Part shown: positions 1 through 6,030 of the stretch, piece after piece
Layout of the letters: each line of letters starts with the position of its first letter
How positions within the stretch are numbered: the stretch's first letter is position 1
From: Planctomycetota bacterium
GTDB lineage: Bacteria > Planctomycetota > Phycisphaerae > SM23-33
Direction of reading: 5' to 3'
DNA: 6,694 nt
NCBI GenBank assembly: GCA_021160865.1
Contig: JAGHBS010000266.1
Coordinates: 1-6,694, forward strand
Translations under genes and position numbers: made by a program
The notes under the pieces: model-generated
The model's database searches: none
Seen by the model: the letters and a program-made list of their open reading frames with translations, nothing else
What the model was told of the DNA's origin: nothing

Positions 1-293
1 ATAATGTATGGAACAATGCTAAAGGGGCGTACGAAGGAATTGCGCCGGATGCGAACTCGATCTCTACCGATCCTCTCTTTGCCGATCCGTCGGCGGGCGA
101 TTTTCATCTAAAGAGCAAGGCAGGTAGATGGTCTCCAAAGTTGAGAAAATGGGTTCAAGATGATACAAGCTCGCCTTGTATAGATGCTGGTGATCCAACG
201 TCAAATTTTTCAAATGAACCCCTCCCCAATGGTGGCAGAGTAAATATAGGTGCATACGGCAACACTGCGGAAGCATCGAAAAGTCAGAAATAA
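1..293 (+). CDS. C-terminal fragment of a secreted beta-helix-like protein (5' end outside window)
   Basis: The reading frame is open from the left edge (first full codon at 3) to a TAA at 291-293, giving 96 visible residues and no start. The fragment begins NVWNNAKGAYEG, then has DPLFADPSAGDFHLKS at about residues 23-38, DDTSSPCIDAGDP at about 50-62, and ends near NGGRVNIGAYGNTAEAS. This order (DPLF.DP..GDFHL, SPCIDAGDP, N.GAYG) is typical of the last coils and C-terminal cap of right-handed parallel beta-helix proteins, often large and secreted, abundant in Planctomycetota. Known members include putative polysaccharide lyases and surface proteins, but the catalytic part is not visible here, so no activity can be assigned. 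No transmembrane anchor or classical sorting motif follows; the tail is short and polar (EASKSQK). It is convergent with proS, 77 bases away. The family resemblance is recognised by wording, not by a search. Confidence 0.75.
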   Translation, partial: NVWNNAKGAYEGIAPDANSISTDPLFADPSAGDFHLKSKAGRWSPKLRKWVQDDTSSPCIDAGDPTSNFSNEPLPNGGRVNIGAYGNTAEASKSQK

Positions 294-370
294 GAATTAC
301 GAAGCAATACTGAAGGGAATAAATAACCGGTATTGATTAAAAGGTTACCCTGGTTTGAAAGACATTCGCT

Positions 371-2122
371 TTATTGCAACTCAGCTTTGAGCTGTTCGAC
401 GATTTTTATTGTATGTGCAACCGTTTGTTCGATAGGAACTTTTGTCGGCTTGTCATCGCTTCGGCGTTTTATCTCAGCAGCTTTTTCTTCCATGCCCTTC
501 TTGCCGATGGCGATTCTGACGGGGATGCCGAGTAAGTCGGCGTCTTTGAATTTCATTCCTGCCCGCACGTCACGATCGTCAAGCAAGACATCTATGCCCT
601 TATCTCGAAGTTCATCATAGATTTTCTCAGACGCAGCCACTACTTCGGAATCATCATTATTGAGGATGAGTATTATCACCTCGAACGGTGCAATGGTAAT
701 TGGAAAGATGCAGCCTGCCTCATCATGACCAGTTTCAATAGCAGCTGCTATGATACGATTTATCCCGATGCCGTAGCAGCCCATCACGCAGGGTCTTTCG
801 GTGCCAGTTTCATCGAGGACGATTGCGCCGAGTTTTTCGCTGTACTTCGTGCCGAGTTTGAATACGTGGCCTACCTCGATACCGTGAGAAAACAACAGTG
901 GCTTGCCCTGATATGTATCACCTTCGACGGCATTGCGAATATCGGCAACGATGACGTTTTCACCTTCGAGTGGGAAGTCTCTGCCCGGTACGATATTTCG
1001 AACGTGATAATCGGTCTTGTTGGCACCGGCTACACCTGTCGGCATCGCAGCGACGGCATAATCAATGATAAGTTTATCAGCCCTATCAGCCATATCCATC
1101 GGACCGGCAAAGCCAGTAATCGCTTGGGAGACCTTTTGTACGGTTTGATCGTCGGCTAATTCTATCCGCTCAACCTCAGCGGCAGATTTCAACTTAGCCA
1201 TATTCAATTCGTGGTCGCCTCGGATGACGGCGACGATGGTCTTACCATCAGCAGCAGTGCAGATGAGCGTTTTTATCATCTCTTGCGGCGTGGTTTTCAG
1301 CAAGGCGCAGACCTGCTCGATGGTACCAGCATTGGGGGTATAGACTTCCTGTGGGGCAGGGGCTTGTGAGGCAGCCTGCCGTTTCGCCTCGTCAATTGGA
1401 AGGGGGTCAACCTTGGCCTTTTCGATGTTGGCAGCGTAGGAGAAATCTTCGGTGTGGACGATGATGTCTTCGCCGTTCTGACAAGGCACCATGAATTCAT
1501 GACTTACTGACCCGCCAATCGGTCCGCTCTCGGCTTCTACGACGACGTATTTTAGTCCACAGCGGCTAAATATCCTGCAATAGGCATCGTACATTTTTTG
1601 ATAACTTTTTTCTAAACCTTCCAAATCGACGTCGAAGGAATAGGCGTCCTTCATGAGGAACTCTCTGCTTCGCAGCACACCAAAGCGTGGGCGGAACTCA
1701 TCACGGAACTTGGTAGCAATCTGATAGAGATTTATCGGCAGCTGCTTGTATGAGCGTAGCTCCCCGGCAATGAGCGTAGTTACCACTTCTTCAGCCGTCG
1801 GTGCAAGGACGTTTTCTCGCCCGTGTCGATCGGTAAATCGGCACATCGTTTCACCGTAATCGACATCACGGCCGGTCTTCGCCCATAACTCCATCGGTTG
1901 AAGGATAGGCATGAGTATCTCCTGGGCACCGGTCGCGTTCATCTCTTCACGGACGATGTTCTCAACCTTGGCGAGCATCTTCTTGCCCAGGGGTAAATAG
2001 GTGTAAGTGCCCGAGGCAACCTTGCGAATGAAACCAGCACGAATCATTAATTGGTGCGAGGGTATCTCAGCCTCGGCAGGTATTTCCTTGACCGTCGGAA
2101 TAAATAGCTGGGAATATCGCAT
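371..2122 (-). CDS. proS: Prolyl-tRNA synthetase (bacterial type, with editing domain)
   Basis: This cytoplasmic class II aminoacyl-tRNA synthetase joins proline to tRNA-Pro using ATP. The 583-residue product is close to the usual bacterial length of about 570. Class II motif 1 lies around residues 58-76 (ending GAQEILMPILQP), motif 2 at 139-163 (FRDEFRPRFG, then SREFLMKDAYSF), and motif 3 at 448-458 (GCYGIGINRII, with the ATP-binding Arg456). Between motifs 2 and 3, residues about 225-405 form the INS editing domain that clears mischarged Ala-tRNA-Pro; it keeps MIKTL with Lys284, RGDHELN at 301-307 and a His at 373 in the expected region. IEVGHVFKLGTKYSE (415-429) is strongly diagnostic. The C-terminal anticodon-binding domain spans about 480-583. 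The ATG start at 2122 is preceded by a strong ribosome binding site, AGGAAGGG (2139-2132), nine bases away. The gene appears to be transcribed alone from a promoter at 2213-2241. Nothing is broken or missing. Confidence 0.97.
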   Translation of the reverse strand: MRYSQLFIPTVKEIPAEAEIPSHQLMIRAGFIRKVASGTYTYLPLGKKMLAKVENIVREEMNATGAQEILMPILQPMELWAKTGRDVDYGETMCRFTDRHGRENVLAPTAEEVVTTLIAGELRSYKQLPINLYQIATKFRDEFRPRFGVLRSREFLMKDAYSFDVDLEGLEKSYQKMYDAYCRIFSRCGLKYVVVEAESGPIGGSVSHEFMVPCQNGEDIIVHTEDFSYAANIEKAKVDPLPIDEAKRQAASQAPAPQEVYTPNAGTIEQVCALLKTTPQEMIKTLICTAADGKTIVAVIRGDHELNMAKLKSAAEVERIELADDQTVQKVSQAITGFAGPMDMADRADKLIIDYAVAAMPTGVAGANKTDYHVRNIVPGRDFPLEGENVIVADIRNAVEGDTYQGKPLLFSHGIEVGHVFKLGTKYSEKLGAIVLDETGTERPCVMGCYGIGINRIIAAAIETGHDEAGCIFPITIAPFEVIILILNNDDSEVVAASEKIYDELRDKGIDVLLDDRDVRAGMKFKDADLLGIPVRIAIGKKGMEEKAAEIKRRSDDKPTKVPIEQTVAHTIKIVEQLKAELQ

Positions 2123-2212
2123 CTTTTATTACCCTTCCTGTCTTCGTAATCAGGCTGCTATCAATAGGGTTACCAATTTCTTTGCTTAGTGCGTCTATAT
2201 TTGTAGAAAGTC

Positions 2213-2241
2213 TTTATAACGATATGCCAGGGGGTTTTCAA
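2213..2241 (-). promoter_or_regulatory. Sigma-70-like promoter of proS
   Basis: Read on the - strand, TTGAAA (2241-2236) is followed after exactly 17 bases by TATAAA (2218-2213). Each hexamer matches the housekeeping consensus at five of six positions. Transcription would start near 2206 and give a leader of about 84 bases before the proS ATG at 2122. I see no convincing hairpin or attenuator in that leader. The -35 element almost coincides with the candidate -35 of the divergent nuclease gene. Confidence 0.6.
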
Positions 2242-2264
2242 CATTGCAGTCAATTTGGTACAAT
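2235..2264 (+). promoter_or_regulatory. Candidate promoter of the YhaM-like gene, placing the start point at the ATG
   Basis: TACAAT (2259-2264, five of six to the -10 consensus) lies 18 bases after TTTTCA (2235-2240, four of six to the -35 consensus). A start about seven bases beyond the -10 falls at 2270-2272, directly on the ATG at 2272. No Shine-Dalgarno-like sequence precedes that ATG, so a leaderless mRNA is the simplest reading. The -35 hexamer overlaps the proS -35 on the other strand. This is inferred from sequence only. Confidence 0.42.
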
Positions 2265-2271
2265 TTGCAGT

Positions 2272-3312
2272 ATGAGTCAGAAGCGACGATTTATCAATCA
2301 GCTGGTAGCAGGTGAGGTGGTGGATGATATCTTTCTCGTTCGCGACAAGGACCTCCGCACCACCAAGAAGGGTGATTTGTACATAACTTGCACCCTTTGT
2401 GACCGGACGGGTCAACTTCCTGCGAGGATGTGGCAAGCGACTGAAAGTACATTCGAGCATATCCCGAACGACGGGTTTCTTCATGTTCAAGGCAGGTGCG
2501 AGGATTACCGTGGTATGCTTCAATTTGTTATAGATGCCTGTCGTCCCTATCCTGCAGAGAAGGTTAATCTTTCCGACTTCCTGCGTATGACGGAAAATGA
2601 TGTCGAGGAAATGTGGGCAGAGTTGCTTGAGATTCTTCGTTCGATAAAGGATGAGTATATTAATCTGCTTATAAAGAAGTTCATATCGGAAAAGCAATTT
2701 GTCGCTGCCTTCAAGAAGGTTCCTGCTGGTTTGCAGGTGCATCATCCATTCATCGGTGGTCTTCTTGAACATACTTTGAACGTTGTCCGAGCAGCAAAGG
2801 CAATTTTACCATTGTACCCTGAGCTAAATGCTGATCTGGTTCTGGCGGGGGCATTTTTGCACGATGTCGGAAAGGTTGCTGAATTAATGGCTGGGACGAG
2901 CATCCGATATACCGATTATGGTCAATTGGTCGGGCATATCTCAATTGGTGTGATTATGGTAGCCCAAAAGGCAGAGGAAGTCGCACGAGAGATTGGCAAA
3001 CCCTTCCCTGCCAAAACGCTTCATCTACTTGAACATATCATTTTATCTCATCACGGTACTGGTGAGTACGGCTCGCCGAAGTTGCCAGCTATCCCCGAAG
3101 CGTTTCTCGTGCATTATCTTGATAATCTCGACGCAAAGATATTCATGGCTACCCAAGCCATTGAGGAAGATCGAAACGAAGCAGAATCATTCACAACCTA
3201 TCAGCGGCAACTTGAAACGCGAATCTACAAACGAAGCAACCAGCTACTGCAGTCAAAATCTACTGATGCTGATGAGGATAAACCGCTCTTCGATGATTCA
3301 GATTCGTCATGA
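2272..3312 (+). CDS. YhaM-like 3'-5' exoribonuclease (OB-fold plus HD domain)
   Basis: The predicted 346-residue cytoplasmic protein has the layout of Bacillus YhaM, a metal-dependent 3'-5' exoribonuclease of about 314 residues. Residues about 13-93 form an OB-fold nucleic-acid-binding domain (DIFLVRDKDLRTTKKGD, ITCTLCDRTGQLPARMW, VQGRCEDYRGMLQFVID). The HD phosphohydrolase domain covers about 155-295: HHPFIGGLLEHTLNVV (157-172), the central LAGAFLHDVGK with His197-Asp198, LVGHISIGV with His222, HIILSHHG (255-262) and HYLDNLDAK (281-289). All expected metal-ligand positions appear present. A serine- and aspartate-rich acidic tail (about 330-346) extends past the HD domain. I chose ATG 2272 because homology starts there, although the frame stays open upstream to a TTG at 2182 and an ATG at 2224; neither has a better ribosome site and the added residues look non-homologous. 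The substrate (RNA or single-stranded DNA) cannot be told from sequence. Divergent from proS and convergent with the GH3 gene. Confidence 0.85.
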   Translation: MSQKRRFINQLVAGEVVDDIFLVRDKDLRTTKKGDLYITCTLCDRTGQLPARMWQATESTFEHIPNDGFLHVQGRCEDYRGMLQFVIDACRPYPAEKVNLSDFLRMTENDVEEMWAELLEILRSIKDEYINLLIKKFISEKQFVAAFKKVPAGLQVHHPFIGGLLEHTLNVVRAAKAILPLYPELNADLVLAGAFLHDVGKVAELMAGTSIRYTDYGQLVGHISIGVIMVAQKAEEVAREIGKPFPAKTLHLLEHIILSHHGTGEYGSPKLPAIPEAFLVHYLDNLDAKIFMATQAIEEDRNEAESFTTYQRQLETRIYKRSNQLLQSKSTDADEDKPLFDDSDSS

Positions 3313-3337
3313 AAAAGTTCCCCTTATGCTGGGGGAC
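3312..3337 (-). terminator. Hairpin terminator after the GH3 gene, possibly working in both directions
   Basis: GTTCCCC (3317-3323) and GGGGGAC (3331-3337) pair across a seven-base loop between two convergent stop codons. Read on the - strand, the hairpin follows the GH3 stop by seven bases and is followed at once by five T residues (3316-3312), the form of an intrinsic terminator. That strand carries one C-A mismatch in the stem, whereas the + strand copy has a G-U pair there and is fully paired. On the + strand the T-rich run (3350-3360) is 12 bases away, so termination of the nuclease mRNA is less certain. The T tract overlaps the last base of the nuclease stop codon. Confidence 0.55.
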
Positions 3338-3344
3338 AAAACAA

Positions 3345-5516
3345 CTAAGTTTTTATTTTTGTAGGTTTCCCGACAACTAAAACCTTTCCACTTACATATC
3401 CTTCTTGGGCTGTTTGGGCAATCGGCTGACCGCCGCCGATGGAAATTCTAAACTCACCTGGCTCGATAATGCCATCTCCTGCATCGTCGAAGATACACAT
3501 CTGTTTTGGCATGATGGTGAATGAAATTGTTTGCGATTCGCCCGCAGCAAGACGAATCCGTTTAAACCCTGCCAGACTTCGGATTGGATGGGGGTAGGTT
3601 GCCTCAATGTCGGAGATATATAGTTGAACGACTTCGTCGCCAGTTCGATTGCCGATATTTTTCACCGTCGCTGATACCGTAAGATTTTCACCGGGCTTGA
3701 TTGTTTCTGCTGATAGTTTCAAGTTGCTGTACTGAAATTTCGTATAGTTCAGGCCAAAGCCAAATGGCCAGAGGGGTTCGTCAGTAAAGTATCGGTAGGT
3801 TCGCCCCCTCATACGATAGTCTTCAAACGGCGGTAGTTGGTCGATTGAACGATAGAAGGTTACCGGCAGCCTACCTGCAGGACAATAATCGCCGAAGATT
3901 ACCTCTGCAAGGACAGTTCCTGCTTCTTCTCCGCCATACCAACTCATTATGATTGCAGGGATGTTTTGCTTTGCCCATGGAATTGCAATAGCACTTCCTC
4001 CAGTTAACACCAGCACGATAGGTTTGCCTGTGGCGTGAAGAGTTTTTAATAATTCTTCTTGTCTACCTGGTAAGGTAATATCGCGGCGGTCGCCGTCTGC
4101 GTCGGAATCTTTAGCAGCGCCTTCTTCACCTTCAAGCCTTGCCGATAACCCCATTACCGCAATTATCACATCTGCCTTTTCAGCGATGGCGTGGGCTTGA
4201 GCGAAACCTTTATCACTATTGCCGGTAATTTCACATCCAGCAGCAAACATGACTTCGCCCTTATCTGCAACTGCTTGCCTAATGCCTTCATATGGGGTGA
4301 TGGCCTTGGAGGGAGTACCGTTGTAATTGCCGAGCAACACTTCCACATCGTTAGCCGTCGGACCTATCACAGCAATTCGCTTGAGGCTTCGAGATAATGG
4401 CAACAGGTCGCTCTGGTTTTTTAAAAGCACGATTGATTCACGGGCAGCCTGTCGGGCAAGTTCACGATGAGCAGCACAATCGACAACATCAATGGGGATT
4501 TGGGTGAATGGCACTTCTTGAGGTGGGTCAAACATTCCTAATCGTAAGCGAGTCATAATCAATCTTTTTAGGGAGCGATTTATGGATTCTTCGTCAATTA
4601 GTCCCTGTGCGATCGCCTCGCGGAGGTGCTGATAGGTCTGCCCGCAATTCAAATCACAACCTGCCTTGACGGCAATCGCAGCTGCTTCTTCGGGGGTATC
4701 AACATACCGATGATGCTTGTAAATATCTTCGATAGCTCCACAATCGCTGACGACGTGTCCTTGAAAGTTCCACTGCCCACGTAATATCTCACCAAGTAGC
4801 CGTTCGTGGGCACAGCAGGGCTGACCGTTGGTGCGATTGTATGCGCCCATTACCGCTTCGACCTTCGCTTGCTTTACCAACGCCTCAAAGGCAGGTAGAT
4901 AAGTTTCGTGCAGGTCTCTTTCATCGACGACAGCGTTGAATTCGTGTCGGATAGGTTCAGGACCGCTATGAACGGCATAGTGCTTCGCACAAGCAGCCAC
5001 CTTTAGGTATTTAGGATGTTGCCCTTGAAGTCCCCTGACAAAAGCAATGCCGATTTCGCTGGTCAGATACGGGTCTTCACCATAAGTTTCCTGCCCCCTG
5101 CCCCAGCGTGGGTCGCGGAAGATATTTATGTTCGGTGACCAGAAGGTTAATCCCTTGAATCTGCTCCGATCATCTCTGCGGATAGCATCGTGATGCTTTG
5201 CGCGGGCTTCATCGGATATTGCCTCTGCGATGCGATGTACCAGGTCGGTATTCCACGTGGCAGCAAGGCCGATCGCCTGGGGAAAGACCGTTGCAATTCC
5301 CGCCCAGGCAACGCCATGGAGGCATTCGTTCCACCAATCGTAGGCAGGGATACCAAGCCGATCTATCGCCGGCGAACTGTTCTGCATCTGTGAAATTTTC
5401 TCCTCCAGACTCATCCGGGCGATTAGAGCATCAGCCCGCTGTTCGAACGGAATTGAAGGATCACGCCATAGTGCATCACCAGCAGCAGGATAAGGAACTT
5501 TATCATCATTTGCCAT
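3345..5516 (-). CDS. Glycoside hydrolase family 3 beta-glycosidase (beta-xylosidase / beta-glucosidase type), no signal peptide
   Basis: The 723-residue product has the full three-domain GH3 layout. The N-terminal barrel (about 20-330) carries WWNECLHGVAWAG (61-73), TVFPQAIGLAATWN (76-89), FRDPRWGRGQETYGEDPYL (133-151), the substrate-binding KHY (178-180) and VSDCGAIEDI (256-265), in which Asp258 is the expected nucleophile. The alpha/beta sandwich (about 355-585) carries RLEGEEG (460-466), where one Glu is the likely acid/base, then DRRDITLPGRQEELL. A fibronectin-III-like domain follows (about 605-697). WWNECLHGV and ATVFPQAIGLAATWN point to the xylosidase-related clade, but xylose and glucose specificity cannot be separated by eye. 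It should release terminal sugars from oligosaccharides. The N-terminus (MANDDKVPYP) has no hydrophobic segment, so the enzyme is predicted cytoplasmic. Its ATG lies 11 bases inside the YlbF-family gene, with GGAG (5530-5527) ten bases upstream. It is the second gene of that operon; a terminator follows its TAG. Confidence 0.93.
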   Translation of the reverse strand: MANDDKVPYPAAGDALWRDPSIPFEQRADALIARMSLEEKISQMQNSSPAIDRLGIPAYDWWNECLHGVAWAGIATVFPQAIGLAATWNTDLVHRIAEAISDEARAKHHDAIRRDDRSRFKGLTFWSPNINIFRDPRWGRGQETYGEDPYLTSEIGIAFVRGLQGQHPKYLKVAACAKHYAVHSGPEPIRHEFNAVVDERDLHETYLPAFEALVKQAKVEAVMGAYNRTNGQPCCAHERLLGEILRGQWNFQGHVVSDCGAIEDIYKHHRYVDTPEEAAAIAVKAGCDLNCGQTYQHLREAIAQGLIDEESINRSLKRLIMTRLRLGMFDPPQEVPFTQIPIDVVDCAAHRELARQAARESIVLLKNQSDLLPLSRSLKRIAVIGPTANDVEVLLGNYNGTPSKAITPYEGIRQAVADKGEVMFAAGCEITGNSDKGFAQAHAIAEKADVIIAVMGLSARLEGEEGAAKDSDADGDRRDITLPGRQEELLKTLHATGKPIVLVLTGGSAIAIPWAKQNIPAIIMSWYGGEEAGTVLAEVIFGDYCPAGRLPVTFYRSIDQLPPFEDYRMRGRTYRYFTDEPLWPFGFGLNYTKFQYSNLKLSAETIKPGENLTVSATVKNIGNRTGDEVVQLYISDIEATYPHPIRSLAGFKRIRLAAGESQTISFTIMPKQMCIFDDAGDGIIEPGEFRISIGGGQPIAQTAQEGYVSGKVLVVGKPTKIKT

Positions 5517-5865
5517 TTTTACTTTGCTCCGAAACTGTTTCAGTCAGGTGTTTTTGTATTGTCTCGTTGACACGGCGCATCAGGTCGATGTACTCGACCT
5601 GGGCGGAGGTAAGTTTTTTGAACGGTTCAGCTGCTATGAGTTTATTGTGAAGTTCCTCGAGTTTGTGCTTATCTTCGACTTCGATGGGCTTGTTTTCCCG
5701 CTCGAGCTGGGCGATTTTGTCCGCCTGTGCCTGATAATCCTTCAGGAGTTGAACAAGATCGGGATGTTTATTGAACTGCTCTCTTGCTGCCCGCAAAGCC
5801 GCTGATTGAGGCGATCGGCTAATTGCTTCACCCAACCGATTTGCCAATTCGATTATGTCTTCCAT
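5506..5865 (-). CDS. YlbF/YmcA-family regulator-like protein
   Basis: The 119-residue protein is predicted to be almost wholly alpha-helical and soluble. Features that fit the YlbF/YmcA (Com_YlbF) family are the N-terminal ANRLGEAISRSPQSAALRAA (8-27), the stretch HPDLVQLLKDYQAQ (34-47), the charged linker NKPIEVEDKHKLEELHNKL (58-76) and the last helix with QVEYIDLMRRVNETI (89-103). In Bacillus, YlbF and YmcA form a complex with YaaT that steers RNase Y and affects competence, biofilm and sporulation. Planctomycetes have members whose role is not known, so the Bacillus function should not be carried over directly. The ATG at 5865 has a clear AGGAG (5880-5876) ten bases upstream. The TGA at 5508-5506 lies beyond the start of the GH3 gene (ATGGCAAATGA), so translation of the two is probably coupled and this is the first gene of a two-gene operon. 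The tail (TVSEQSKNGK) is polar and likely disordered. Confidence 0.8.
   Translation of the reverse strand: MEDIIELANRLGEAISRSPQSAALRAAREQFNKHPDLVQLLKDYQAQADKIAQLERENKPIEVEDKHKLEELHNKLIAAEPFKKLTSAQVEYIDLMRRVNETIQKHLTETVSEQSKNGK
5527..5530 (-). promoter_or_regulatory. Ribosome binding site of the GH3 gene, inside the YlbF-family gene
   Basis: GGAG on the - strand lies ten bases before the GH3 ATG (5516) and within the last codons of the upstream gene. It fixes the GH3 start, because the next in-frame Met (residue 35) would cut into the conserved barrel start. Confidence 0.6.
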
Positions 5866-5905
5866 ATCTCTGTTGCTCCTAATCTATGTGCTTAAAACTT
5901 ATCTG

Positions 5906-5934
5906 ATTAGAGAACAAATTGAAAGACGATACAA
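5906..5934 (-). promoter_or_regulatory. Weak candidate promoter of the ylbF-like/GH3 operon
   Basis: On the - strand, TTGTAT (5934-5929) is followed after 17 bases by TCTAAT (5911-5906), a five-of-six -10 with a poor, three-of-six -35. Transcription would start near 5899, about 33 bases before the ATG at 5865 and upstream of the AGGAG site. The region is AT-rich, so chance matches are common; no operator palindrome was seen. Confidence 0.3.
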
Positions 5935-5971
5935 AGACTAACATGATAAAAATCAGTGCTTGAAAAGATTA

Positions 5972-6002
5972 TTGTTCAGTAGAATACTTATGTTTTTATA
6001 TA
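5972..6002 (+). promoter_or_regulatory. Weak candidate promoter region of the TPR lipoprotein gene
   Basis: TTGTTC (5972-5977) precedes a run TTTATATA (5995-6002), offering TTTATA at 17 bases or TATATA at 19 bases as the -10. Transcription would begin near 6008, some 23 bases before the ATG at 6031. The match is modest and lies in AT-rich DNA. Confidence 0.28.
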
Positions 6003-6030
6003 AGTGGGAAAAGTTTATAGGATTTAGCCG

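Noticed and set aside
325..355. Possible hairpin AACCGGTA / TACC-CT-GGTT between the beta-helix gene and proS.
   Set aside because: The eight-pair stem has a two-base bulge and a 13-base loop and no T run on either side, so I do not call it a terminator.
725..1159. Open frame of 144 codons on the + strand.
   Set aside because: It lies wholly antisense to the well-supported proS gene and its translation shows no recognisable domain.
2182..2271. N-terminal extension of the YhaM-like gene from TTG 2182 or ATG 2224.
   Set aside because: The extra residues do not resemble the family, no good ribosome site precedes either codon, and both promoter candidates lie inside this stretch.
2170..2772. 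Open frame of 200 codons on the - strand.
   Set aside because: It is antisense to the conserved OB-fold and HD coding region and runs across the divergent promoter region; the translation looks like a shadow.
5198..5650. Open frame of 150 codons on the + strand.
   Set aside because: It is antisense to the GH3 and YlbF-family genes, both strongly supported, and has low-complexity Arg/Pro-rich shadow composition.
5866..6030. Possible small RNA or operator in the AT-rich divergent region.
   Set aside because: Apart from weak promoter-like hexamers I found no convincing inverted repeat, terminator or small reading frame.
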